Shown one piece after another: positions 11,949 to 22,600 of a DNA stretch of 34,351 nucleotides. Both the position numbers and the translations under genes were made by a program. Position 1 is the stretch's first letter, and every line of letters starts with the position of its first letter. Below the pieces are notes generated by a model. The model made no database searches, was not told the DNA's origin, and saw nothing but the letters and a program-made list of their open reading frames with translations. Origin of the DNA: a virus; the IMG/VR virus record IMGVR_UViG_3300035698_015014, positions 1-34,351 of that record; one strand, written 5' to 3'.

Positions 11949-14135
11949 ATGAAATTAAAAGATCTATCAACTGTGGATTATGATCCTATTACTGAGCAAC
12001 TGTTACAGATACTCCGTGCTAAAACTCAGAATCTTGAAAGTGATCAGTATTTTAGAATACTGATTGCATTTTATTTTGGCCAAATGGCTGCATCAATGCG
12101 AGTTAATATTGCTGCACCTATCCGTGGGGAAATACCCATTCCCCTAAATGTATTTGCTTGCTGCTTGGCTCCATCTGGAACAGGTAAAGGGCATAGCATG
12201 AACATCATGGAACGTGAAATCATTAAAGGTTTCCGTGACGAGTTTGTGAAATTCAGCTTTCCCCGTATTGCTGAACAATCACTTGATGAAGAAGCTACTC
12301 GGATGTCAGATATTAATGGCACCGAGAAAAAGGACGAGCTAGTTAATCTCACACGAGAGTATAGATCGTATGGCTCAATGCCTTATAGCTTTGACAGTGG
12401 CACCAGTCCGGCATTTAAAGAAATCCGAACCAAAGCTCAAATGGCTAAAGCCGGAGCGTTGAATATGATCGTTGATGAAATAGGTACCAACCTATTAGCC
12501 AATGCAGATCTATTTGGTGTCAATCTGGAAGCGTATGACGCAGGGTTGATTAAGCAAAAAATTATCAAGAATACTTCTGATAATGTACGAGCAGAAGATC
12601 GTGATGATCCAGTACCTAGTAACATGCTGATCATGGGTACCCCATCGAAATTATTTAATGGAGGTAAGGAAGAACAGGAATGGGATTCTTTACAGGAAAC
12701 CGGTTACTCACGTAGATTGTTTTTTGCGGTAGGCACTAAATCTGCTAATCCAGATATGACAGCAGAAGACCTATATGACATTCTGACGAATAAAACGATG
12801 GATGCCAATCTTGTTATTATTAGACAGCAATTTGCACGCTTAGCAGTAATAACAAATCACAATATTGATCTACCGTTAACTCGGGAAGTTAGTTTAATAC
12901 TTTTGGAATACCAATTACGTTGTGAATTAGCTGCCTCCAAATTATCTGAATACCAGAGGCTTAAGAAAACTGAGCTGATGCACCGACATTCTAAAGCATT
13001 AAAATTGGCCGGTATCTACGCTTTTGTAAATACCAATTCAGAAGTCACAGTTGATAACATGTACGCTGCGATTAAGTTGACTGAAGACAGTGGTGAAGCA
13101 TATGAAAAAATGCTGACCCGAGATCGTGCTTATGCTCGATTAGCTAAGTACATTGCTGAAGTAGGCAAGGAAGTTACACACGCAGATATTCAGGAAGACC
13201 TGCCATTCTATCCTACGGCTATTGGAGCCAAAACAGATATGATGAACATGGCCATTAGTTGGGGCTATCGACACAATATTATTGTGAAAAAATCCTTCAT
13301 GGATGGTATTGAATTCTTCGAGGGTGAAGCCTTAGAAGAAGTTGATCTGCAGAAAATTCCTATGGCATTTAGTTTGCATCCAGCCTACAACTTTTTATCC
13401 CAAGAAATTCCTTTTGATAAAATGCATATTCTGACCCAGAAGAAAGATCACGGTTGGATCAATCATACGTTAGCTGACCCTAAAAAAGGTCATCGTATTG
13501 AGGACCAGATTGTTAAAGGTTTCTCTGTAATAGCGATTGATTGTGACAAAGATATTTCTTATGCAGCTGCTAAAGAATTACTGACAGGCTATAAAGCACA
13601 CTGGTATAAAACCAAACGTCATCAAGTTTTAGAAGACGGTGTGCAGCATGGTGATAGGTTCCGCATAATCATTCCAATGAAATATAAATTGTATATGGAC
13701 GCAGATGAGTATAAAGAATTTATGAAAAATCTGTTAGAATGGTTACCCTTTCCATCGGATGATGTAGTCGGTCAAAGAGCCAGAAAATGGTCATGTCATC
13801 CAGGTGAAAATGAGTACACGGAAGGGGAGCTATTAGACCCCAGACCATTCATTCCAAAGACTGCTAAAAATGAAGAACGTAAAACTAAAAATAAAGCACT
13901 CAAAAATATGGGTGCTATGGAACGCTTCTTCGCTAGTCAATGGGCAGAAGGTGGTAGGAATAAAATCCTTATCCGCTACGGATTAATGCTTCAAGATGCT
14001 GGCAAAATAGCCAGTGACGTTCAAGAGGCAGTAATGAAGTTCAACGGTAAGTTTGGCTCTGAGGCACTACCTGTAAGTGAAGTGATGCAAACAGTTATCC
14101 AAACTATTTATAAACGAGCACAGGATAAAAAGTAG
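11949..14135 (+). CDS. Helicase-primase: DUF3987-like ATPase plus archaeo-eukaryotic primase domain
   Basis: The 728-residue protein has an N-terminal P-loop ATPase: Walker A APSGTGKGHS (about 74-83), Walker B MIVDEIG (D176, E177), and a motif region SNMLIMGTPS. This resembles DUF3987-type helicase domains. The C-terminal third carries primase-type motifs: IDCDKD with D531 and D533 as likely metal ligands, TKRHQV and HGDRFRIIIPM, and RKWSCHPGE. These fit an archaeo-eukaryotic primase fold. It therefore would unwind DNA and make primers for the polymerase at 7927. Most phage fusions place the primase first, so this order is unusual. N4 encodes a primase-like protein at this location. Start ATG 11949 follows AAAAGG. 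Confidence 0.82.
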   Translation: MKLKDLSTVDYDPITEQLLQILRAKTQNLESDQYFRILIAFYFGQMAASMRVNIAAPIRGEIPIPLNVFACCLAPSGTGKGHSMNIMEREIIKGFRDEFVKFSFPRIAEQSLDEEATRMSDINGTEKKDELVNLTREYRSYGSMPYSFDSGTSPAFKEIRTKAQMAKAGALNMIVDEIGTNLLANADLFGVNLEAYDAGLIKQKIIKNTSDNVRAEDRDDPVPSNMLIMGTPSKLFNGGKEEQEWDSLQETGYSRRLFFAVGTKSANPDMTAEDLYDILTNKTMDANLVIIRQQFARLAVITNHNIDLPLTREVSLILLEYQLRCELAASKLSEYQRLKKTELMHRHSKALKLAGIYAFVNTNSEVTVDNMYAAIKLTEDSGEAYEKMLTRDRAYARLAKYIAEVGKEVTHADIQEDLPFYPTAIGAKTDMMNMAISWGYRHNIIVKKSFMDGIEFFEGEALEEVDLQKIPMAFSLHPAYNFLSQEIPFDKMHILTQKKDHGWINHTLADPKKGHRIEDQIVKGFSVIAIDCDKDISYAAAKELLTGYKAHWYKTKRHQVLEDGVQHGDRFRIIIPMKYKLYMDADEYKEFMKNLLEWLPFPSDDVVGQRARKWSCHPGENEYTEGELLDPRPFIPKTAKNEERKTKNKALKNMGAMERFFASQWAEGGRNKILIRYGLMLQDAGKIASDVQEAVMKFNGKFGSEALPVSEVMQTVIQTIYKRAQDKK

Positions 14136-14870
14136 ATGGCAGATGCAATTAATGACAATCTAGTGTTAATCGCTGGAGAGTCAACCACAGGCAAATCTGC
14201 TTCCCTCATGAATATCGAAGACCATTCTGGTGTTTTATATTTAGGTACGGAAGCAGGTAAGAAACTACCCTTCAGAAATAAGTTTAAAAAACTGAAGGTA
14301 ACTGAACCAAATCAAGTTCCATCAGCTATAGATCAGGCAGAAACTATGCCAGAGATCCATACTATTGTAATTGACTCGGTGAGTTTCTTGATGGAGCAGT
14401 TCGAATCACAGTATGTAATTAATGCTGTTGAAGGTTACGCTGCTTGGTCACAGTACGGCCAATTCTTTAAGAATTTAATGCAAGATAAAATTGCTAACTC
14501 GAAAAAGAACGTTATCGTTACTGGGCACACAAACGCTGTTCTTAATGAGCAAACTGGTGTGATGGAAAGTAAGGTCACTATAAAAGGTGCTCTTAATAAA
14601 ATTGGAGTGGAGAGTTATTTCTCCTGTGTTATAGCTACTAAGGTAGTTCCTATTAAAGACCTGAAAGATTATAAAAATGACATGCTGGTCATTACTCCTG
14701 AAGAAGAAGCACTTGGGTTTAAGCATGTCTTCCAAACTACTAAAACCAAGAAAACATTTGGTGATCGAATTCGATCACCGATTGGTATGTGGACTACAGC
14801 AGAAACATATATTGACAATAATGTTCAGCATGTACTCGACAAGTTGAAATGGTATTACGCTGACGATTAA
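14136..14870 (+). CDS. RecA-like P-loop ATPase, Sak4-like
   Basis: The 244-residue protein has Walker A GESTTGKS (residues 14-21) right at the N-terminus, a TEAGKK segment where RecA-fold proteins sense nucleotide, and Walker B HTIVIDS (D80). A GH-T-N motif after VIVTGH resembles sensor elements of AAA_24/Sak4-type phage recombinases. Those proteins help load single-strand annealing or strand invasion together with the phage SSB. The gene begins directly after the primase stop (TAG ATG) and ends in a terminator; the SSB gene follows. Its N4 counterpart is the ATPase just before gp45. It could also be a generic helicase loader. Confidence 0.82.
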   Translation: MADAINDNLVLIAGESTTGKSASLMNIEDHSGVLYLGTEAGKKLPFRNKFKKLKVTEPNQVPSAIDQAETMPEIHTIVIDSVSFLMEQFESQYVINAVEGYAAWSQYGQFFKNLMQDKIANSKKNVIVTGHTNAVLNEQTGVMESKVTIKGALNKIGVESYFSCVIATKVVPIKDLKDYKNDMLVITPEEEALGFKHVFQTTKTKKTFGDRIRSPIGMWTTAETYIDNNVQHVLDKLKWYYADD

Positions 14871-14873
14871 CTC

Positions 14874-14894
14874 TGCCCCGTTGGGGCATTTTTT
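14874..14894 (+). terminator. Intrinsic terminator between ATPase and SSB genes
   Basis: TGCCCC-GTT-GGGGCA forms a 6-bp GC-rich stem with a three-base loop, followed by six T residues. It begins three bases after the TAA of the RecA-like ATPase gene. It would reduce rightward transcription into the SSB gene, or generate a processed end; the SSB start lies 25 bases downstream. Confidence 0.85.
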
Positions 14895-14919
14895 GAATAA
14901 ATTAAACAGGTACAATTTT

Positions 14920-15642
14920 ATGGATTTTTTAAATGTAGGCGAAGGTGTTGAACAGCAGGAAGAACGTGACGTAGTAGGGGGCTTTGTACTCCACGAATCG
15001 GATATTCAACCTGTATCGATCAAAGCGGCTTTCTATGACAAGTCAGCAAATGGTGCTAATTGCATTACTTTGCTTCTGGAAGGTGAAGAGGGTTTCAAGT
15101 ATTCCCATAATGAATATCTCACTAATCGCAAGGGTGAGAATTTCTATATCGACAAAAAAGATAAAAAGACTAAGCACTTGTTGCCTGGTATGAATCTAAT
15201 GATGTCCTTCTCCAAAATGATTACCGGTGTTGAGTTGAAGGATGCTCCTGTGGAAGATAAATTCCATGAGATCTATTCTAAAACACTTGGCCAGAAAACT
15301 CCGCAAGAACGTGCAACGCTTGTCGATTGGCAGGGTGTCAAAATTGAAATTGCTATTTTGAAAATCCATGACAATAAGCAGGTTAAAAACTCTGACGGCA
15401 AATATATCAATTGCCCAACGGGTGCTGACATGACTACCAATGAAATTGATAAATTTCTGACGGAAGATGGTCTAACGGCTAACGAAAAAGCCAAAGGTAC
15501 GGCTTCGAAGTATAAAGCTGATTGGCTTGCGGAAAATAAAGGTAAAACCCGTGAGAAGTACACGGCAATTCCTGGTGGTTCAGCTACTGCAGGTGCCCCA
15601 GTGGGTGCTGCATCAACTAAGCCATTGAACTTCGATGAGTAA
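14920..15642 (+). CDS. Single-stranded DNA-binding protein (N4 gp45-like)
   Basis: An in-frame TTG at 14881 lies inside the terminator, so I take ATG 14920, which follows AACAGG. The 240-residue product has a Gly/Ala/Pro-rich flexible tail (TAGAPVGAASTKPLNFDE) ending in acids, as SSB proteins use to recruit partners. The body is strand-rich with KMITGVELKDAP and a lysine-rich stretch (FYIDKKDKKTKHLLPG). Position beside the RecA-like ATPase and RuvC-like genes, and the size, match N4 SSB, which is also an activator of late transcription in N4. Without a search the family call rests on context and tail. Confidence 0.75.
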   Translation: MDFLNVGEGVEQQEERDVVGGFVLHESDIQPVSIKAAFYDKSANGANCITLLLEGEEGFKYSHNEYLTNRKGENFYIDKKDKKTKHLLPGMNLMMSFSKMITGVELKDAPVEDKFHEIYSKTLGQKTPQERATLVDWQGVKIEIAILKIHDNKQVKNSDGKYINCPTGADMTTNEIDKFLTEDGLTANEKAKGTASKYKADWLAENKGKTREKYTAIPGGSATAGAPVGAASTKPLNFDE

Positions 15643-16177
15643 ATCCATCGTTGTTGCTGGAGTTGATCCAGCATTTCGAAATGTGGGGATAGCGAAAGCT
15701 ATCCTTAACGCTGACCTTTCTACACTCGGGGATGTGTACGATTCGGCTTTGGTTAAGACTGCAAAGACTACTGAAAAAGGTCTTTACGTGAACCAAGATG
15801 ATCTACTTGAGTGTCAGAAATTATACAAAGGGTTTACCCAAAGTATGATTGGTGTTGATATCGCTATGGTCGAACTACCTCAAGGTTCTAAAGGTGCTAG
15901 AGCAGCAATTGGTTATGGAGTTTGCTCCATGTTAATTGCTACATTGGATATTCCCGTTATCGTTGTACGGGCTGATAATGTAAAACTTTATGCTGCCGGA
16001 AAGAACGCCACTAAAAATCAGATGATTTTATGGGCTGAAGAAATCTATCCTGATTTACAAGCGTATGGAGCCAAAAGTAGAAAGGAACACGTTGCTGATG
16101 CAATTGGTTGCTTATACGCCGGAGTCCGTACCAGTCAGTTTAGTGACATGATGGCCATGATGAGTCTAAGTAAATAG
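15635..16177 (+). CDS. RuvC-like Holliday-junction resolvase
   Basis: The 180-residue protein has the RNase H-fold acids in order: D11 in AGVDPAFRNVG, E80 in MVELPQG, and a final H152-V-A-D155-A in EHVADAIG. This pattern of first-strand D, later E, and C-terminal HxxDA is that of RuvC-type resolvases, which cut four-way and branched DNA to finish recombination and ready DNA for packaging. It overlaps the SSB gene end by eight bases (ATGAG). It ends ten bases before the gene at 16187. The fold assignment is strong; phage enzymes of this kind often cut branched DNA more broadly. Confidence 0.88.
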   Translation: MSKSIVVAGVDPAFRNVGIAKAILNADLSTLGDVYDSALVKTAKTTEKGLYVNQDDLLECQKLYKGFTQSMIGVDIAMVELPQGSKGARAAIGYGVCSMLIATLDIPVIVVRADNVKLYAAGKNATKNQMILWAEEIYPDLQAYGAKSRKEHVADAIGCLYAGVRTSQFSDMMAMMSLSK

Positions 16178-16186
16178 GACAAGCCA

Positions 16187-16501
16187 ATGCAAACTACTTT
16201 ATCTACCAGTGAGTTAGACGAAGCAATTCGCCAGTACATGGTCAATTTATCGTCTAATATTATCGTTAACAGTATTAAAATTTCAGGAGGTCGAGGTGAA
16301 CATGGGCCTACCGCAGATGTCGATATCACTATTGAACAGTACGTTACCACAGGTACTACTGGGATTCCTGAAACTGAACCTTCCGCAGGTAAGTCTGAAC
16401 AACCTGAGAAAGTTGACGTTGATAGAGCTGCTACTGATAACGCTGAAGATACTTCTAAAACGAGTGATGCTTCTGTCACTGAAGCGTTAAATCTTGAGTA
16501 G
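16187..16501 (+). CDS. Hypothetical protein (104 aa) with low-complexity tail
   Basis: Its ATG follows AGGACAAGCCA. The first 60 residues form a plausible small domain (LSTSELDEAIRQYMVNLSSN, then strands to VDITIEQYV). The remainder is a Thr/Ser/Glu/Asp-rich tail, probably disordered. No catalytic motif is seen. It is at the end of the rightward operon and overlaps the membrane-protein gene at 16494 by eight bases. Small genes also sit between the SSB and vRNAP genes in N4. Function not recognised. Confidence 0.7.
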   Translation: MQTTLSTSELDEAIRQYMVNLSSNIIVNSIKISGGRGEHGPTADVDITIEQYVTTGTTGIPETEPSAGKSEQPEKVDVDRAATDNAEDTSKTSDASVTEALNLE

Positions 16502-16688
16502 CAGTCCCTTTTATGCCCTGCTTGGATTGATAGGTATATTTTTTATTACAATATTCTTATTAATGAAACAAGCGATATGGCTGTTCTTCTGTTTTTGGAT
16601 GGCGGTGTTATCGTTTATAGCAGGGATGGTTTGGGGATTTCTTCTGTGGCTGGGTTCATTTGCCACAGAAGAAGAAGATGAACCTTAA
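16494..16688 (+). CDS. Small two-helix membrane protein with TTG start
   Basis: The start must be TTG 16494, because the only ATG in frame would remove the first membrane helix. The product has two hydrophobic segments (about 8-22, ALLGLIGIFFITIFLL; 27-53, AIWLFFCFWMAVLSFIAG and onward) and an acidic tail EEEDEP. The topology could be that of a holin or of a membrane anchor, but there is no lysis gene beside it. It overlaps the previous gene by eight bases. Its TAA stop shares bases with the opposing vRNAP stop. Confidence 0.55.
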   Translation: MSSSPFYALLGLIGIFFITIFLLMKQAIWLFFCFWMAVLSFIAGMVWGFLLWLGSFATEEEDEP

Positions 16689-19600
16689 AGAGGTGCAAGT
16701 ATTGGTAATGTGAAAAAACCCATTAACATATCTATGATTCCTGTTTTATACAATAAATCAGTTTGTAGTAAGTTACCGTCAAATGGTGTTGGGACTCCTA
16801 TCCCGAAACCATTGGTCAACAACATTGCCAATACCCTTGTTGGGTTCTCCACGGCCATATCAACAAGCACCGACTGAATACGAATAAAATATTTAAAGAA
16901 ATGTGTCATTCCAATATCATTTAAATACTGCATTGTCTTACTAGGTAATGCACCGTAGTCAATGAACTCAACAGCAACTTTCGCCATTGCTACATCCTTA
17001 CTCAAAGGATTCTTAGCTCTAGTTGTGTAATGTTGATACAACGCAAACTTCGCAACAAAATCCCCTAACTCGATAGCTTCATTCAGAACACCGTAGGCTT
17101 TGGAACTCTTAGAAAAAATAGCTTCCTTACCCACATCTTGTAAACTTTTTGGTAATACTGTAGTAACGTTATCTATTTTAGCCATCAAATCGTTCTGCAT
17201 TGAAAACAAACTATCATGTTCCCCCAAGTCCTCAACAACTGTCGGCATCAATCCAGCTTCCACCAACTCGGTGATTGGATTCTTCGCCAGTATAGTTTCT
17301 AATTCGGCAATCTGAGCAGCCAACAAATCCGTTGGATTAATCTCATGCCTATCCTGTAATTCAATCAACTCCCTATTTACTTTTTTATAATCCCGAGCAG
17401 CTTTAATAGCTACAGAACTACTCTCCACTATCGATGCAATTGGTACACCCCGTAACGTTAATGCAGCCACGTTAGAAATAATATTCACCACCGGTACCAC
17501 TACTGATTTAACGATGACGAAATCTTTAGCTTGTTGGATCAGCTCCTGCAGACCACGTTCCCCTTTACGGGCAATCTTCGCTGCATCTTCACCCAGTACC
17601 TTTGTCAGGATCGTAACGGTTCCTCTGGCAATCGCACCTTGGTCTTCCCACAAATCCAACACCGAGGCTTTACGAAAGCCCAGTGCATTGTTATAGCTCA
17701 TCTTGTTCACATACAGGATGCTTGATCCCGTAGCTTCTTTTTGAGCAGCCTTTACCGAATTAGGTAACAAGGCATATGTCTCACGGATCATAGGATCAGA
17801 CGATTTAGGTGAGATAGCAATGAAGCGTTTTTTCTCTTCAGTACTGGCTCTCCGGTATTCATCATTCAAGGCTTGTACCAATTTTTGGTTATGCACATTA
17901 CCGGTACGCTCTTCAACTAAACGAGCATCCCAGTGGGATAGTACCTGCTCAATATTATTGACTCGGCCCATCTCATTATTTTTAACAGCCTGGTTCACCG
18001 TGTAACGGTAACTGGCCACTCGTCCATTAGGCGAGAATGAGGGGACCAAACTGCTGACCGGAGTATTTACCGATACCCGGGCTTCACTTAATTTCTGCAT
18101 ACCGGATTTTTTCTGCATGTGTATCCGGCCCATGTCCTGATGGGTATACGTAGGACCTACCGCATTGATCGCTTTACCGGTAAATGGGTTCACACCCCCG
18201 ATGTTACCGTCGATCAGGGTCAATACCCCCTGCAGGAAGCCCACACTGCCACCCTCCGATGAGTAAGCTTCGAATAATGGCTCAGTATTGATATCTGAGG
18301 GATCTCGTTGTACCCGCTTACCGATGCTGTAACCACGGTTTTTGTATTTTTTACGCTCAGACGCCTTGATAATCTTGAAGGATTTATTAGGGTCCAACAA
18401 ATCGTAAGTGAAACCCTTGGTCTGGGTGTAAGCCCCATTGCCATTAACAGCCTCTTTCTCTTTGTTTTTGAGATTACGCTGCTTGTCCATGGCGTATTTA
18501 ATACCCTCCACACCACCATCTTGAGCTATTAGCTCTCTGACTGCTGTAATGTCAGCTTCTGGCATAGTTTTGAGGGCATACAGCGAGGCTAATCCCTCGA
18601 TCAGCTGCTTACCTGCCGAAATAGTTTCGCTGCTATAGGCCCCCATATTGCCTTCTAAAGGGTGAGAACGCATTTCTGCTACTACCGTGGCATTAGGCAT
18701 CTGATTTTCCAGATAAATGTCACCGGTAATCATGGTTTTACCCATGTGCTCTGCCTGATTGGCATACCAAATTTTCATCTCATTGCTGACTGGCAAATCA
18801 CGAATAGCCTGTTCGGTACTGGCAATAACTGACTCAGTGCTGATCTCTCCGTTTATTAAACGAATCACATCCGCATTCGAGGTACCCATATCCACTAATG
18901 AGCCAAGATCTGTTCGGGATACCACGTTGGTAACACTGGCACTTTGAGCAGGTGTGAACTCAGCGCCGAAATGGGATCTGATTTCCCCTGGTAAAAAATC
19001 TCTCCGGTGCTGGGAACTCGAATCCACCGCTTCCACTTTTTTACGCTTAGCATCTTGAATACGTTTGGAGTCTTTATTACCCCCTTTGAACTCATTAGCT
19101 CCTTCAGCGAGGAAACCCATGCGGTTAGCCCCACCGGCACCGATAAGGTGATCGGTTAATTTACTCAACACCTCACCTTTATCGGTTACCCCATCAGGCA
19201 TTAAATTAGATGCCAATGCGAAAGCCTTGATCTTGGAATGCTCACCGATGAAAGCGTTACCACGGATGGCAGAAGTCAGCTTCGTTACACCGGACTTAAT
19301 CAAGTGGTCACTGGTATCGAACATAGTGTCCATACCGAACTGTAATTGCTGTGCTGCGTTAGACCGCTTATTCACGACATGGTGAATCCGCTTAGCAAAC
19401 AAATTTAGCTTACGAGTCGGAGCCATATGAGAATGATCACTACCCATAGCTTTGGATAGTGAGTCCAGCACCCCTGTTATAAAATTCTCCACCTCTTCAA
19501 TAAATGAGCCAGACTTAATTCTGATTCCCTTATTGGGGAGGTTTGAAATCATGGTAGCGAATTCAGGATTAACTTTAGCCATTGCTAAAAAGTTACCTAG

Positions 19601-22600
19601 AAATTGTTCGGGTCTTTTGTTGGCCGACAGGAAGATGGCATCCCATTTACGTTGGGCTTCTGCATCTGTTGCAGATACGAAATCCCCCGGCTTAAGAGAT
19701 GTTCTCGCATGGTCATATAATTCCCGTAAACCTTTAGCGTTATAATAATTACCCTGCAACGCAGTGTGAGTAGCTTCGCTGTAAAGTTTAAATACCATTG
19801 CTTCTTTGGGATCAAGATTAAACCCTCCTTCAACTAGATCAGAAAATGATGCATTAACTTCAGGGTCAATGGCATCGACAAGTAATTGGTCTTCTACGTT
19901 AGTGATGTTCTTTATTTCATTGGGAATATTTTCCAGCTTACTCACAACACTACGATGGATCTGATTGAATGCCCCCCGTAGTTCCGGACTCAATGTGCCC
20001 ATCAAGTTATTAAATACTTGAGTAGCATTGATAGAACGATCAAACGTTTGTGAATACAACGGTGCTGTAATATCTGGAGCAGACTTATCCATGAGTGGCT
20101 TAATGGAATACACCACACCAGCTAAATCAGTGAAGGCACTGGCTTTCACATTGACACCTAATACCTGAGTGATATAGCTAAACAGCTTTCTGATTAACTT
20201 ACCGAAATAAGGACTCTTGCCAAAAGGAGTACCGTCTACTGTTTGTAGATAGGCTAATACTCCATCCTGTGTCAGACCTTCTGCTGCAAATTCTTGCAAG
20301 GCAGTACGTAAGTCTACTGGACGTTGTGCTCGATCAGGATTTCTGATTGACCGGTTATAAAAACGAACAATATTAACTAAATGAGGATGCTCTTTATGTT
20401 TTGGATCTTTAGACACATTTTTTAACAGCTCTTCCATACCTTTAATGGCATCGAACTGGACAGCATTGAAGCCTTCAGTAGCTTTTAATTCAGCTGAAGT
20501 TTTATCTTTATTCTGTACGTAGAAAATAACAGCATCATCCATAATGGCATGAACCATTTCATGATAGATAACATTATCCCGTGTGGCTCTGTCTAACCCT
20601 TTACGGTAACGCACTGTTTTAGTTTTAGCATCGTAGGCTCCATTTACCGTGTCACCCTTACCATCAATTTCATCCACTTCCTTAAAAGTAATACCTTCGA
20701 AGAAAGCATCATTCTTTTTCAGGATGAGTGACTTCAGTAAACCGACCTCAGTTTCTGTGTCCAAGGATTTAGCCACCGCTTTACGCATGGCAATAACATA
20801 GGGCTGACGAACAGACTCCCCATATTCAATGGAGTTACCAAATTCCTTATTCTTCTGCTTAGCAGCATGGCCTTGCACTACACCATCTCGGATAGTGGAT
20901 TGACCACCATCAATACCGGCTAAGTTATTGTATGCAGCATCACCTGCCAAGGTGATATTTTTCACCTCAGTAGCGTCTTTGGCTATACCTTCAAGGTTAG
21001 CCGATAACGGTGTAATGAAATCAATAATATCTTCATACGCTAGTTTAGTTCTATCATGCCCTTGCTCTTCATCTTTTTGAAAGTCAGGCCCAAATATTTC
21101 TCTGAAAATAGATTTAATTGATGGGTTAGACTGCGCCAAAGTATGCAACGTATAATTATCAATGGACTCTTTAGTTTTAAGCCCACCATCCTGTGCTTTC
21201 TTATTGGCGTTAGTCATTAAGGACACATCACCGATCATGCCTTTAACAATCATAATACCGGCATCCCGAGGACTATACGTAGAGCCATCAAAGATAGGAT
21301 TATTTGCCAATGCCCGTTTGTGGGTATTATTAATGGCTTCCATCATGTTGTAATCACGTACTGCAATATAACCGGCAGCGTTGATCGTATCATTTGAACC
21401 AGAAATATTATCCAGCTTGGCCATGATTGCATCGTGGATATTTGTATCCAAGGCATTGCCTTGCATTTCTTTGTGTAATAGCTGCATGGCTGCATCAATA
21501 GAGATCGTTAATGCTGCAGCTAAACTCACACCGATAGAATCAAAGCCGATATCATGAGAATCTATTTTAGTTTCCCCAATCGTATTCGGTCTGAATAGAT
21601 CGGTAGCACCATTCTTGTATTCAACTGAATGAAATTCAGAAGGGTTCCAGTAGGTGCTGTAATCCCCTTCTTCAGAAAACATCATCTGATAGGTTGGGGA
21701 AGCTAAAATTAATTCCTGTTTAATACTGTCAAATTGTTCTTCAGAAAGGTCACTGTTCTTTTGTAACTCACCATCTGCAATTAATTGATTGCGTAACTCA
21801 TTACGCTTTTGAATAAACAAAAAGTTATAGGCACCACTGATAATATTAGAAGAGACAATACTGGCTTGTCTATTTTCTAATACATTAGCTAAGTAATTAG
21901 TTGTAGCTGCTCCTAGAGCTTTACCATATGACTTTTGATAAGTTTGCAGTATCGATTCTATTCCCGCATCACTAACAGTAAACTTAGCAATTTCCGCAAC
22001 AAGTTCTGAATTCTTAGCAGGGACGGATTTAGTATCTGCTTGCCCAACTAGAATATTGTACTGTTCTAGGAAGGTCTGCATTTTACTTAAGACAGCAGTT
22101 TGTTGTGCTTTAGTAGAACCTTCTCCATTCGCTGCTACGGCTTCCTGTAATAAGAAATCAGCACTGGCATACATACCGGCTTCCATCTCTCTAACAGCAG
22201 CAACATCTGTACTGTATTGAGAAGCACCATACCCTGTTTGTGTGGTTCTACCTTTAGACGCATTACGTGTTAACTCGATACCTGCATCAGTTATTTCTAC
22301 TTGCTCAGTTAGAAAGTAGTTTAATGCAGGGGTCACTCTATTCCAGAAATTAGCAGCCCAAGCTCTTTGGCCAGGTCTAATTGAAGGGTCCTCACTGCGA
22401 GCAATACCAGCTGCAAAAATTCTCTCGTATATAGCATCAGCATCTGCTGAAATAGCATTGTAAGTATCTAGATCAGTATTCCCTTCCCGCATCTCATTAT
22501 AAGCAACATCCTGGTTGAGAAATAAACCACCCCGTTCTAATTTACGTAATAGCTTTTCATCCAGTTGAGTGCTTACCTGCAATAACGTATTGAATGGGCC

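Noticed and set aside
14881-14919. TTG 14881 as start of the SSB gene
   Set aside because: It lies within the terminator stem; ATG 14920 has a ribosome site and gives a normal N-terminus.
15273-15674. 133-codon open frame on the minus strand
   Set aside because: It lies opposite the SSB gene, has no good ribosome site, and its composition follows the complementary frame of a well-supported gene.
16135-16479. 114-codon minus-strand frame opposite the 16187 gene
   Set aside because: It is Ser/Val/Thr-rich with no ribosome site, and would disrupt the coupled rightward gene series.
21540-21570. SHDIGFDS in the vRNAP as polymerase motif C
   Set aside because: It resembles T7 HDSFG, but its distance from motif B (about 238) fits N4 less well than NIHDA at D1343 (278 against about 285).
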